64,000 nt of DNA from Bacillus spongiae. Its GTDB lineage: Bacteria; Bacillota; Bacilli; Bacillales; Bacillaceae_K. A model generated the notes under the pieces. That model was given only the letters and a program-made list of their open reading frames with translations, was not told the DNA's origin and made no database searches. The position numbers and the translations under genes are program-made. This document shows, piece by piece, positions 1 to 9,557 of the stretch (within the stretch, counting starts at the first letter, position 1; the number at the start of each line of letters is the position of its first letter). The stretch is from assembly GCF_037120725.1 (NCBI RefSeq), contig NZ_JBBAXC010000016.1:40738-104737 (forward strand), written 5' to 3'.

Positions 1-111
1 TATGTAAAATATATAGTACATAAGATTCATAAATGTCGGAATTTTTTAAAAGGTTATAGGAATAAATAATCAAAAATAACTGAAAATAATGACTCTTCTA
101 ATAATGTATAT

Positions 112-139
112 TATACTAATCTAGTAGTTTATTAGTATA
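112..139. promoter_or_regulatory. perfect 9-bp inverted repeat upstream of the M6 protease gene
   Basis: The arms TATACTAAT (112-120) and ATTAGTATA (131-139) are perfect complements separated by 10 bases. The repeat ends about 18 bases before the ATG and just ahead of the AAGGGGG ribosome site. It could be a repressor operator over the start of transcription or a stem-loop at the 5' end of the mRNA. No clear -35/-10 pair was found beside it. Confidence 0.45.
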
Positions 140-157
140 TTTTAAGGGGGAACCTGA

Positions 158-2566
158 ATGAAGCGTAGAAAATTTGTAAGCGTAGCAATGGCTGCGGCTT
201 TGTCACTAGGGGCATTTGTTGCTCCCGCATCTACCAATGCAATGAATTTGACTTCAACAAAGATTGAAGCGGCTAAGGCAAAAACAGCCGAATCTCATGA
301 CCAATCTCATCATTCTGTCGGAGGTCCAATAGATTTAGGTGTTGCGAATGAAGAGCGTTTAATAGAAATGCTTAAGAAAAGTGGAAAATTGGCAACAGAT
401 GCAACGGGTGAAGAAGCTGAAAAGGCTGTAAAAGATTATTTGAAGGAAGTTTCAAAAAAAGCTGAAAAACAGCTGAAAAATGATGGTGAATTAAGCGAGC
501 AAGAGCATAAGTTAAACAAAGAAAAAGAAAAGCTTCAAACAAATGCTTTTACTAATGGAAATGGAAATAAATTAGGGAAAGCGAAAAAGAATGCACCAGG
601 CAATCTTGTAGAAGAGAATTACGAAGGTGAAGTACGTACCGATGAAGTTCTTGTTCTTTTAGTGGAGTTCCCTGATTTTAAAGCAAATGACATGAATCCT
701 GAAGATACAGATATGTATTATGCGGATTATGCGAAAGAGCATTACGAAGATTTAGTATTTGGTGAGAATGGATATGAAGGTCCAAATGGTGAGAACTTAA
801 TATCCATGAAACAATACTATGAGCAGCAATCTGGTGGTGCTTATACGGTTGATGGCGCAGTAGCTGGTTGGTACGAAGCGGAACATCCTGCTGCTTATTA
901 CGGTGCAGCAAATGGTGACAGCAATGACACGGATGCACGTTCACTTGTAAGAGAAGCGCTTGATGCAGCTGCAGCTGATCCAACTATTGATTTAGCCGAT
1001 TTTGATAAAGAAGATCGATACGATCTTGATGGAGATGGAGATTTACGTGAGCCAGACGGTTTAGTTGACCATTTAATGATTGTTCACTCTTCTGTTGGAC
1101 AAGAAGCAGGTGGCGGTCAATTAGGTGAAGATGCGATTTGGTCTCATCGCTGGAATTTAGGCGGAGTGTATGGAATTGAAGGTACAGAAACAGATGTTTC
1201 ATATTGGGATGGTTTGATGGCTGCGTATGATTACACAGTTCAGCCAGCAGACGGAGCAGCGGGAGTCTTCTCTCACGAATACGCTCATGATTTAGGATTA
1301 CCGGATGAATATGACACTCAGTATACAGGACAAGGTGAACCTGTTTCTTATTGGTCACTAATGTCTAGTGGTAGCTGGGCAGGAATAATCCCAGGAACAG
1401 AGCCAACAGGCTTCAGTGCATGGGCGAAGGAAGAATTACAAGCGTCAATGGGCGGTAACTGGTTACATGGTGGAGAAATTAATATTGAAGACCTAGACGG
1501 TAAAGGACTTGAAGCGGTTCTTGACGAGGGTGTGTCAAAAGGAACAAATCTTGATGCTTTAAGAGTGAACCTTCCTCAAAAAGAACAAGTAATTAACACA
1601 CCGGCGACTGGTTCTTATGAATACCACAGTCAAAGTGGACATGACTTAGATAATAGCTTAGTTACAACGGTTGATTTAACGAACGCTACAAGTGGTGCGT
1701 TAAACTTTAAAGCATGGTACCAAATCGAGCAAGGTTGGGATTTTGGTTCAGTACAAGTAAAAGACGGAAATGATGATTGGGTAGCAATTCAGGGTAATAT
1801 TACAACAACAGATGATCCTCATGGACAAAATCCAGGACACGGTATTACCGGTTCTTCAGATGGTTGGGTTGATGCTAGCTTTGATCTAAGTGCATATGCT
1901 GGAAAAGAAGTTCAAGTGAAAATCAACTATTGGACTGACCCTGCAGCAGCTGAGGCTGGTCTATATGTAGATGATGTACAAGTAGTTGTTGATGGTGCTG
2001 AGGTATTATTTGATGGAGCTGAAGGGGAAGCAGTAGTTGACCTAGACGGTTTCGTAAAAACAGATGGTAAGTTCTTCTCTGACCACTACTATTTATTAGA
2101 GTGGAGAACACATAACGGCGTTGACGAAGGACTTAAGCATATTCGTCGTGGCGATAGCTTAATGACTTTTGATGACGGATTAATTGTTTGGTATGTTGAT
2201 GATAGCTATGATAACAACTGGACTGGCGCTCATCCTGGTGAAGGATTCTTAGGAGTAGTAGATGCTGACCAAAAGACTTTATATTGGAGTGATGACAGTG
2301 TAGCTTCTACTCGCTACCAAGTTCATGATGCAGCATTTAGCCTAGATAAGTCAGAAAAAATGTTCTTAGACTATTCTGATCTTCTTGGCATCACGCTTAC
2401 AGACAACTATACTAAGCGTAATCCATTATTTGATGATAGCAAGAACTATTTAAATGCTGGCCTTCCAGATGCAGGACGTAATGTTCCGAATTACGGATTG
2501 AACATCCGTGTAACAGGACAAAGTGCTGATGGTAAAGTTGGTAAAGTATTATTATTCAAGAAATAA
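158..2566 (+). CDS. inhA: secreted immune inhibitor A-type zinc metalloprotease (peptidase M6)
   Basis: An 802-residue extracellular zinc protease of the InhA/M6 family. Residues 1 to about 29 form a classical signal peptide (basic start, hydrophobic core, Ala-rich cleavage area). A Lys/Glu-rich propeptide follows to about residue 150. The zinc site is HEYAH at residues 373-377, followed by DLGLPDEYD, the family hallmark. The C-terminal 300 residues are acidic and beta-rich, as in full-length InhA proteins (about 800 residues). The start has a strong AAGGGGG site. The gene stands alone, closed by a strong terminator. In pathogenic Bacillus the family degrades host antimicrobial proteins; here a nutritional or virulence role cannot be told from sequence. 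Confidence 0.93.
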   Translation: MKRRKFVSVAMAAALSLGAFVAPASTNAMNLTSTKIEAAKAKTAESHDQSHHSVGGPIDLGVANEERLIEMLKKSGKLATDATGEEAEKAVKDYLKEVSKKAEKQLKNDGELSEQEHKLNKEKEKLQTNAFTNGNGNKLGKAKKNAPGNLVEENYEGEVRTDEVLVLLVEFPDFKANDMNPEDTDMYYADYAKEHYEDLVFGENGYEGPNGENLISMKQYYEQQSGGAYTVDGAVAGWYEAEHPAAYYGAANGDSNDTDARSLVREALDAAAADPTIDLADFDKEDRYDLDGDGDLREPDGLVDHLMIVHSSVGQEAGGGQLGEDAIWSHRWNLGGVYGIEGTETDVSYWDGLMAAYDYTVQPADGAAGVFSHEYAHDLGLPDEYDTQYTGQGEPVSYWSLMSSGSWAGIIPGTEPTGFSAWAKEELQASMGGNWLHGGEINIEDLDGKGLEAVLDEGVSKGTNLDALRVNLPQKEQVINTPATGSYEYHSQSGHDLDNSLVTTVDLTNATSGALNFKAWYQIEQGWDFGSVQVKDGNDDWVAIQGNITTTDDPHGQNPGHGITGSSDGWVDASFDLSAYAGKEVQVKINYWTDPAAAEAGLYVDDVQVVVDGAEVLFDGAEGEAVVDLDGFVKTDGKFFSDHYYLLEWRTHNGVDEGLKHIRRGDSLMTFDDGLIVWYVDDSYDNNWTGAHPGEGFLGVVDADQKTLYWSDDSVASTRYQVHDAAFSLDKSEKMFLDYSDLLGITLTDNYTKRNPLFDDSKNYLNAGLPDAGRNVPNYGLNIRVTGQSADGKVGKVLLFKK

Positions 2567-2577
2567 TTCAGAGTAAG

Positions 2578-2604
2578 CGATCGCTTTCGAGCGATCGTTT
2601 TTTT
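2578..2604 (+). terminator. terminator of the M6 protease gene
   Basis: The 8-bp stem CGATCGCT/AGCGATCG is closed by a TTCG tetraloop and followed by seven T. It lies 11 bases after the stop codon. Confidence 0.9.
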
Positions 2605-2688
2605 GTTTTTTTAAAAGCATATTATTTTTTTTCTCATCAAGCATTGGATATAATAATGGTCATCCAAAATAAAAGGAGTTGTTCTCGA

Positions 2689-3693
2689 ATGACCTTAAAG
2701 CTGAGTGTATTAGATCAATCACCGATTGCAGAAGGCATTTCTCCAAGTGAAGCACTTCAGCAAACGACAAAGCTCATTCAACATGTCGAAAAGCTAGGAT
2801 TCCATCGTTTTTGGGTGTCAGAACACCATAATACGCCAACGCTAGCAGGATCCTCACCAGAAATACTTATTGCTCACTTAGCTGCAAATACGGAAAAAAT
2901 TAAAGTAGGTTCCGGAGGGGTAATGTTGCCACATTACAGTCCGTTTAAAGTAGCTGAAAATTTTAAAGTGCTAGAAGGGTTACATCCAGGACGAATTGAC
3001 CTTGGTCTTGGCAGAGCCCCAGGAGGGATGCCCCGAGCGACTTTAGCTTTAAACCGTGGAAAGCATCGTGATATTAACGAATTTCCTGATCAAATTGAAG
3101 AGCTACAGTATTATTTACATGATTCTCTTCCTGAAAATCATCCTTATTATGGATTGAAGGCAACGCCACTTATTCCTACTGTCCCCGAAATGTGGTTATT
3201 AGGTTCAAGTGCATCAAGTGCAATGCTTGCTGCAAATAAAGGGTTACCATATACCTTTGCTCAGTTTATTAACGGGAATGGTGGCTCACACTATATGCAG
3301 CATTATCGACAGCAGTTTCGTCCAAGTAAGTATTTCCAAGAGCCAAAGGGAATCGTCGCGGTCTTTGTTATTTGTGCAGAGACAGATGAAGAAGCAGAAC
3401 GAATCGTATCGAGTGTTGATTATGCCATTTTGATGTCAGAACAAGGAGTAAAATCGAATGGGGCACCTTCACCCGAAAAAGCACTCTCCTATTCTTACTC
3501 TTCTTATGAACTAGCTCGTATACAAGAAAATCGCAAAAGAATGGTTATTGGCAGTCCAAAAAAAGTTAAGGAACAGCTGCTCGCTTTAGCTTCTTTGTAT
3601 GAAACAGATGAAATCATGGCCGTAACGATTACCTATGATTTTGAAGATAAATTGAAATCCTTTGAGTTGCTAGCGAAAGAGCTACTAGATTAA
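2689..3693 (+). CDS. LLM-class (luciferase-like) flavin-dependent oxidoreductase
   Basis: A 334-residue TIM-barrel protein of the bacterial-luciferase-like group, using reduced FMN or F420-type flavin; in Bacillus FMN is expected. The N-terminus LSVLDQSPI and the segment FWVSEHHNTP match the MsnO8 subgroup of the LLM class, and RIDLGLGRAPGG is the typical flavin-phosphate region. I chose the ATG at 2689 because AAAAGGAG sits 8-15 bases ahead; an upstream in-frame start at 2644 has no ribosome site and overlaps the promoter-like TATAAT at 2649. The substrate is unknown. It is a single gene converging on the SDR operon. Confidence 0.85.
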   Translation: MTLKLSVLDQSPIAEGISPSEALQQTTKLIQHVEKLGFHRFWVSEHHNTPTLAGSSPEILIAHLAANTEKIKVGSGGVMLPHYSPFKVAENFKVLEGLHPGRIDLGLGRAPGGMPRATLALNRGKHRDINEFPDQIEELQYYLHDSLPENHPYYGLKATPLIPTVPEMWLLGSSASSAMLAANKGLPYTFAQFINGNGGSHYMQHYRQQFRPSKYFQEPKGIVAVFVICAETDEEAERIVSSVDYAILMSEQGVKSNGAPSPEKALSYSYSSYELARIQENRKRMVIGSPKKVKEQLLALASLYETDEIMAVTITYDFEDKLKSFELLAKELLD

Positions 3694-3733
3694 GATTCGA
3701 ATAAAGCTTGATTGGATATTACAAAAACAAAAA

Positions 3734-3769
3734 GAAGCCATTTTGAACAAACAAGTTCAAAGTGGCTTC
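3734..3769. terminator. bidirectional terminator between the LLM gene and the SDR operon
   Basis: A 15-bp stem (3734-3748 and 3755-3769, one G-T wobble) encloses a 6-base loop. The T-rich tail CTTTTTGTTTTTG is on the minus strand, so it best ends the ArsR-SDR transcript; on the plus strand it can close the LLM gene less well. Confidence 0.8.
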
Positions 3770-3811
3770 TTCTACTATTCTACCTATGTTATGTCGTAAT
3801 TGCTCCTATGG

Positions 3812-3976
3812 TCACCCATGTTGAAATTTTATCTGGATGCTATTCTTTAAATAGTCGGGGGAAGACGTCCGGGATTGTTGGACTTCACTGTCACCCAACT
3901 TGTATAAAGACATTACAAGATAAACAGAGGTACCGATAAAGTGATTTTTTAATTCTTCGTTAGTCTTGTCTCTCAT
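3812..3976 (-). CDS. possible small protein downstream of the SDR gene
   Basis: A 54-codon reading frame starts 29 bases beyond the SDR stop codon and ends before the terminator at 3734-3769. It begins MRDKTNEELKNHF and ends IKFQHG. The composition is protein-like, but no convincing ribosome site precedes the ATG and I do not recognise the product. It could be a real third cistron, a decayed gene, or chance in a 3' untranslated region. Confidence 0.2.
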   Translation of the reverse strand: MRDKTNEELKNHFIGTSVYLVMSLYKLGDSEVQQSRTSSPDYLKNSIQIKFQHG

Positions 3977-4004
3977 TTCAGTACGAATTGAAAGTATACA
4001 TGTT

Positions 4005-4775
4005 CTATTTCAAGTTTTTTAAAGATACTTTTGCAGATAGTTTGACAACCCTTTTTCTAGACAACAATCTAGAAGATTGTGCTAAAAAATAGTTTTTCTT
4101 ACCATCAACTGCAAAGCTCTTTCCATTTTCAATTCCTCGTAAAGCAGTTTGAACAACTTGTTTTGGTGTTCTAGTCACACTTGGAGTCTTATCTCCAGCT
4201 GCTTCAAAGAAATTTGTATTGGTCGCTCCCGGACAAATGGCAAAGAAGGTAATTCCTTTCGATCGATACTCTTCTGCTAAAGATTCAGTAAAGGATAATA
4301 CAAATGCTTTCGTAGCAGAATATACCGCCATATATGGAACAGGTTGAAAAGCAACTAGAGAAGCAACATTGATAATTGTTCCTGCCCCTCTTTTAACCAT
4401 TGATGGAAGAAATTCATGAGTAAGATCAACAATTGACTGGACATTCACTGTTACTTGCTTATGATCGATTTCTTTTTCATTATTCAAAAATTCACCTGAT
4501 GTTGCAAAACCAGCATTGTTTACTAAATAATCAATAACTAGTCCTTTTTCTTTAATTGTTTCACTGATATCTTTTGCAGCATACTCTACGCTTAAATCAG
4601 CTGTTATTACCGTTGCTTTCACTTTGTATTTTTTCGTAATATCTTCAGCTAATTTATCAAGTGCAGTTTTTGTTCTTGCTACTAATACTACATCCATCCC
4701 TTTTTCTGCTAATTGATAAGAAAATTCTTTTCCTATACCTGAAGAAGCTCCTGTAATTAACGCTGTTTGTTTCAT
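4005..4775 (-). CDS. short-chain dehydrogenase/reductase (SDR)
   Basis: A 256-residue classical SDR with NAD(P)-binding TGASSGIG at residues 8-15, the NNAG motif, and the catalytic Tyr-x-x-x-Lys seen as YSATK, with IINVAS supplying the serine. Length and motif order fit the family (about 250 residues) of oxidoreductases acting on alcohols or ketones; the substrate cannot be inferred. It lies 56 bases downstream of an ArsR-family regulator on the same strand and is very likely its target, sharing the promoter at 5194-5222. It ends in a short basic tail that may be just a surface helix. Confidence 0.88.
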   Translation of the reverse strand: MKQTALITGASSGIGKEFSYQLAEKGMDVVLVARTKTALDKLAEDITKKYKVKATVITADLSVEYAAKDISETIKEKGLVIDYLVNNAGFATSGEFLNNEKEIDHKQVTVNVQSIVDLTHEFLPSMVKRGAGTIINVASLVAFQPVPYMAVYSATKAFVLSFTESLAEEYRSKGITFFAICPGATNTNFFEAAGDKTPSVTRTPKQVVQTALRGIENGKSFAVDGKKNYFLAQSSRLLSRKRVVKLSAKVSLKNLK

Positions 4776-4831
4776 AATTTTCCCCTTTCAACTTTCAATA
4801 TATTTTTAATTCAGCATTTAATGAAATATTA

Positions 4832-5134
4832 TTAAGTACACTCTTTTTCTACAATATTTAGTAAATTTTTCAATTGATGAATCGATTCAGTTAGCGATAG
4901 GGTATAGAATCTTTGTGTTCCTTTTTGCTCTATGTTCACTAAGCGATTGTCTCTTAACATTTTTAAATGATGAGAAATTGCTGGTCTGGACAAGCTCAAG
5001 TGACTGGTTATCTCATTTACGGATAATCGTTCATGTTGAGCGAGTAATAAAATAATATCTTGTCTTGCAGGGTCACTAAAGATTTGTAATAAAGACCTAC
5101 ATTGACGAAATACAATTAAGGCTTCCTCTGACAC
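4832..5134 (-). CDS. ArsR-family winged-helix transcriptional repressor
   Basis: A 100-residue DNA-binding regulator. Residues about 10-80 form the winged helix, with the recognition region SVNEITSHLSLSRPAISHHL typical of ArsR/SmtB proteins. The cysteines at the N-terminus (QCR) and the last residues (ECT) are not in the classical ELCVCD metal site, so the inducer may not be a metal. The start is GTG with AAGGAGG seven bases upstream. It is the first gene of an operon with the SDR gene, and a perfect inverted repeat overlaps its promoter, so autoregulation is likely. Confidence 0.9.
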   Translation of the reverse strand: MSEEALIVFRQCRSLLQIFSDPARQDIILLLAQHERLSVNEITSHLSLSRPAISHHLKMLRDNRLVNIEQKGTQRFYTLSLTESIHQLKNLLNIVEKECT

Positions 5135-5171
5135 TCAAATCCTCCTTTATTAAAATATTTTTATAACGTTT

Positions 5172-5195
5172 ATTAGTTTAAAAGTTTAAACTAAT
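5172..5195. promoter_or_regulatory. operator candidate for the ArsR-type repressor
   Basis: The sequence is a perfect inverted repeat, ATTAGTTTAAA-AG-TTTAAACTAAT, with 11-bp arms and a 2-base centre. It abuts and overlaps the last two bases of the -10 element of the promoter at 5194-5222, where a bound repressor would block transcription start. Symmetric sites of this size and placement are typical for ArsR proteins. Confidence 0.75.
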
Positions 5196-5222
5196 AATAA
5201 ACACCTCTTTACAAATTGTCAA
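5194..5222 (-). promoter_or_regulatory. sigma-A promoter of the ArsR-SDR operon
   Basis: On the minus strand a consensus -35 TTGACA (5217-5222) and a -10 TATTAT (5194-5199) are 17 bases apart. The start of transcription falls within the inverted repeat. Confidence 0.8.
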
Positions 5223-5292
5223 CTATTTAGAAAGCATAGAATGGGTTAAAAACCTTTTTTGCAATTATTAGTGAAATAGATTAGGAACAAAT

Positions 5293-5337
5293 AAAGAAGC
5301 ACATTTCTGTATAAAAGAAACCTGCTTCTTTATTTTA
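5293..5337 (-). terminator. terminator of the mnmL-mnmM operon
   Basis: The stem AAAGAAGC (5293-5300) pairs with GCTTCTTT (5324-5331). It lies some 55 bases beyond the mnmM stop codon. The loop is long (about 23 bases), so its strength is uncertain. Confidence 0.5.
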
Positions 5338-5389
5338 GATGATTGTGCTCATATAACAATGTCAATAATGTCAGTAGAAGAAGAGTAAG

Positions 5390-6924
<1,535 letters not shown>

Positions 6925-7120
6925 TTCAGACACCTCCTATAATCATTGTCATTCATTTATACATACAAGAAATTTTATCATGAATAGAGAAATGGGGCCA
7001 ATTAAGATGGAGGAATAGGCGACTTTTACCACTTATGAAGGAAAATAACTCGGAAAAACTAAGTTCGAAACATCCCAGTGATTACCTTCACAATTATTAA
7101 TGATGAAAGGGAGGGTGAAT

Positions 7121-7390
7121 ATGGCTACGAGAGAATCAGTTGAGGCTTGTTTACAGCAATGTGAGAATGCCATTCAAATTGCACAGCAGCAATATACAGC
7201 TGGAACAAAACAAGCGCATTACCACGATGAAGATTACTCCAATGCTCTTCAAGGGTTAGAAAATGCAGCTAATGAATTGTTAAAAATGACCGATAGCGCC
7301 AGTCATCAGCAACGTGAGCAATTGCATCGTATGCGCCTTCAAGTGCAACAATTACAAAATGAAATGATTTTATTAGACCATGATCATTAA
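7121..7390 (+). CDS. ytzC: small helical protein of the YtzC family (DUF2524)
   Basis: An 89-residue, Gln-rich, soluble protein predicted to be nearly all helical, with heptad-like spacing that suggests a coiled coil. The segment HYHDEDYSNALQGLE is typical of YtzC, a conserved Bacillus protein without known function. The ATG at 7121 has AAAGGGAGGGTG upstream; an earlier in-frame ATG at 7100 lacks one. The gene follows the mnmL gene divergently, as ytzC does beside ytqA in B. subtilis. Confidence 0.8.
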   Translation: MATRESVEACLQQCENAIQIAQQQYTAGTKQAHYHDEDYSNALQGLENAANELLKMTDSASHQQREQLHRMRLQVQQLQNEMILLDHDH

Positions 7391-7408
7391 ATTAAGGAGA
7401 GGTTAAAT

Positions 7409-7582
7409 TTGGTAAAATCACGTTCAAAGCAAAATAATCCAGAACAAAAAACACGATCCGCCGAACGGAGTCTAGATACTGAATTTGGTAAGGAGTATAA
7501 TCCTGTAAAAGCAGCAAAGAAAAAATACGAAAAACAAAGTCAACCAATAACATCAAAACAACATACAGAAATACCGGATTAA
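7409..7582 (+). CDS. 57-residue basic small protein
   Basis: A short gene starting with TTG, preceded by AAGGAGAGG at the right distance, 18 bases after ytzC, and closed by a terminator six bases after its stop. The product is very hydrophilic and basic (start MVKSRSKQNNPEQKTRSAER, then PVKAAKKKYEK). The composition resembles small spore-associated proteins of Bacillus, but I do not recognise the family. The ribosome site and terminator make a real gene likely. Confidence 0.6.
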   Translation: MVKSRSKQNNPEQKTRSAERSLDTEFGKEYNPVKAAKKKYEKQSQPITSKQHTEIPD

Positions 7583-7587
7583 CGATG

Positions 7588-7610
7588 AGCAGGGAAATCC
7601 TGCTTTTTTA
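7588..7610 (+). terminator. terminator after the 57-residue protein gene
   Basis: The stem AGCAGG/CCTGCT (7588-7593 and 7599-7604) is followed by a run of T and closes the ytzC two-gene unit. Confidence 0.75.
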
Positions 7611-7634
7611 TATTTAAATTTTGATCCGTATTTT

Positions 7635-7845
7635 TCAGTGTGCTTCACAACTCTTGTCGTTTTTGAGAGTAGTGACGGTTGGACGTCTGTACTTAGGTTT
7701 CGTTCCTTAATGATGTCTAGCTTCGTCGACTTGGGGCTCGGGGTCAACTACCACCCCACGCAGGAAATCAGGATTTCCTGCGTGCTTCGTCAAATGCCTG
7801 TCGCTGCTGAGCGACCCGACTGCGCATTTCGGTGTTGCATATAGT
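7635..7845. repeat. GC-richer island resembling a dispersed Bacillaceae repeat
   Basis: This gene-free stretch is visibly richer in G and C than its surroundings. It contains ATGTCTAGCTTCGTCGACTT and a perfect 13-bp inverted repeat at 7757-7784 (CACGCAGGAAATC/GATTTCCTGCGTG, 2-base centre). Elements beginning TGTCTAGCT, with several hairpins and a length of 100-200 bases, recur in many Bacillaceae genomes; the resemblance is from memory. No second copy is visible in this window, so repeat status is unproven. Confidence 0.4.
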
Positions 7846-7905
7846 ATTAAAAACTATTAAAATACTTCTATTATCGAAATATATTTTAGAAGGGACGGTG
7901 CTTTT

Positions 7906-9096
7906 ATGCCAAGGGCGTTGTGGTTGCTTGTGCTCGGAATGGTCGTGAACGTTACAGGATCCTCTTTTTTATGGCCGTTAAATGCAATTTATATAAATGG
8001 GCATCTCGGTAAGTCTCTTACCGTTGCGGGGATTGTTTTAATGCTGAATGCCGGTGCTAGTGTCGTTGGAAATCTGATCGGTGGAATTCTTTTTGATAAA
8101 CTTGGTGGGTATCGTTCGATCATGACTGGGATAGCCATTACGTTAGTTTCTTTAACAGGTCTAAATTTTTGGCATGAATGGCCGTACTATGTATTTTTTC
8201 TTCTGTTTATCGGTTTTGGGTCTGGTATAGTCTTTCCATCAATTTATGCGTTGGCCGGATCTGTTTGGAAAGAAGGAGGTAGGAGGGCATTTAATGCTAT
8301 TTATGTAGCACAAAATGCAGGAGTAGCAATCGGAGCAGCACTAGGTGGAGTGGTTGCTGACTATTCCTTTGATTATATCTTTTTAGCAAACTTGTCTATG
8401 TATCTAGTATTTTTCGTTATTGCATTTTTTGGATATCGAAATATTGCTCATCAGTCTGTACAACAAACGAATGTGTTAAAAGAAAATAAGAAAATTATTA
8501 ATAAAAATAAGTTCACTGCACTGTTAATACTATGTGGAGCCTACTTATTATGCTGGGTTGGATATGTACAATGGCAGTCAACCATTGCCACTTATACACA
8601 AGAAATTAACATATCATTAAAGCAGTATAGCATTTTGTGGACGATTAACGGTTTGATGATTGTGTTTGGACAACCTTTTCTTCGTCCGCTTATAAAGCGA
8701 TTTGATCAAAATTTAAAAGGACAAATCATCTTAGGTATATCCATCTTTATGGTATCATTTGCTGTTGCAGGAAATGCCGGTGCCTTTAAAGGGTTTGTAG
8801 CAGCCATGGTGATTATCACAATTGGTGAAATGCTCGTATGGCCAGCTATACCGACAATTGCTAATCAATTAGCTCCAAAAGGAAGAGAAGGTTTTTATCA
8901 AGGGATTGTTAATTCAACAGCGACAGGTGGGAGAATGATTGGTCCTCTGTTTGGTGGTATATTAGTTGATCTTTATGGAATGTCGATTTTATTTTATGTA
9001 TTAATCGGATTGTTGATTATTGGAATTTTTCTGACCGTTTTCCATGACCGTCTGTTAAAGCGTAATGAAAACGTAACGGTATCGGAGTTTCTATAA
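7906..9096 (+). CDS. yttB: MFS transporter, YttB-like
   Basis: A 396-residue integral membrane protein with about 12 hydrophobic segments. The loop GGILFDKLGGYRS between segments 2 and 3 is the major facilitator motif A equivalent. A hydrophilic basic linker (KENKKIINKNK) separates the halves, near residue 195. It is probably an efflux pump, but the substrate is unknown. It has a plausible site (AGAAGGGACGG) before the ATG. It lies directly upstream of leuS, as yttB does in B. subtilis; leuS has its own promoter and leader. Confidence 0.85.
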   Translation: MPRALWLLVLGMVVNVTGSSFLWPLNAIYINGHLGKSLTVAGIVLMLNAGASVVGNLIGGILFDKLGGYRSIMTGIAITLVSLTGLNFWHEWPYYVFFLLFIGFGSGIVFPSIYALAGSVWKEGGRRAFNAIYVAQNAGVAIGAALGGVVADYSFDYIFLANLSMYLVFFVIAFFGYRNIAHQSVQQTNVLKENKKIINKNKFTALLILCGAYLLCWVGYVQWQSTIATYTQEINISLKQYSILWTINGLMIVFGQPFLRPLIKRFDQNLKGQIILGISIFMVSFAVAGNAGAFKGFVAAMVIITIGEMLVWPAIPTIANQLAPKGREGFYQGIVNSTATGGRMIGPLFGGILVDLYGMSILFYVLIGLLIIGIFLTVFHDRLLKRNENVTVSEFL

Positions 9097-9155
9097 TGTT
9101 TACTCTTTATAAATTGTGGATAAAATAAAAAAATCTACAAATGGTCCAATGGTAC

Positions 9156-9184
9156 TTGCAACTCAACTGAATATTGCATACAAT
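9156..9184 (+). promoter_or_regulatory. sigma-A promoter of the leuS T-box transcript
   Basis: TTGCAA (9156-9161) and TACAAT (9179-9184) are 17 bases apart. Transcription should begin near 9191, just before the leader's first stem. Confidence 0.75.
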
Positions 9185-9190
9185 AAAAAA

Positions 9191-9450
9191 CAAATCATAT
9201 TTAATGCATTGAAAAGGAGTAGTAATGAATGACTTTCGTTATTAGAGAGTTGACGGGTGGTGCAAGTCAACCGAAAGGGTCATGAACTCGCCTTGGAGTT
9301 GTAAACATGAAATGAGTAGTGTTTACCGTTTGTCCGCGTTAAGGACTGTGAGCCGAGTGCATCTATTGCACTAATTTGGGTGGTACCGCGGGAGTATAAG
9401 TTAACCTCTCGTCCCATGTTTGATACATGGGGCGAGAGGTTTTTGTTTTA
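9191..9450 (+). promoter_or_regulatory. T-box leader regulating leuS
   Basis: A tRNA-sensing leader that allows leuS transcription when uncharged leucyl-tRNA accumulates. The conserved T-box GGGTGGTACCGCG lies at 9379-9391. The competing terminator stem pairs 9406-9420 with 9426-9440, followed by TTTTTGTTTT. The likely specifier is the Leu codon CTC within GAACTCGCC at about 9284-9292. The rest of the leader, with the AGTAGTG region, fits stems II and III. Confidence 0.95.
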
Positions 9451-9557
9451 TTTAAAAACAAAATAACATTTCTCGTTGCCTTATCAGTCGTATTAGGGCA
9501 GTTGGTTCATACACTCAACTTCGATGCTATTTTTACTTAAAAAAGGAGGAGTCACCT

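Noticed and set aside
678..1358. two minus-strand frames of 101 and 124 residues in the M6 protease gene
   Set aside because: They are His/Leu-rich shadows of an acidic gene; no ribosome sites.
2577..2584. GCGATCGC octamer, like the cyanobacterial HIP1 repeat
   Set aside because: It is one arm region of the inhA terminator stem and occurs once here; no HIP1-type distribution.
3712..3939. 75-residue plus-strand frame
   Set aside because: It runs through the terminator hairpin at 3734-3769 and has no ribosome site.
7638..7844. 68-residue plus and 64-residue minus frames in the GC-rich island
   Set aside because: They cross the palindrome and lack ribosome sites; better explained as a repeat element.
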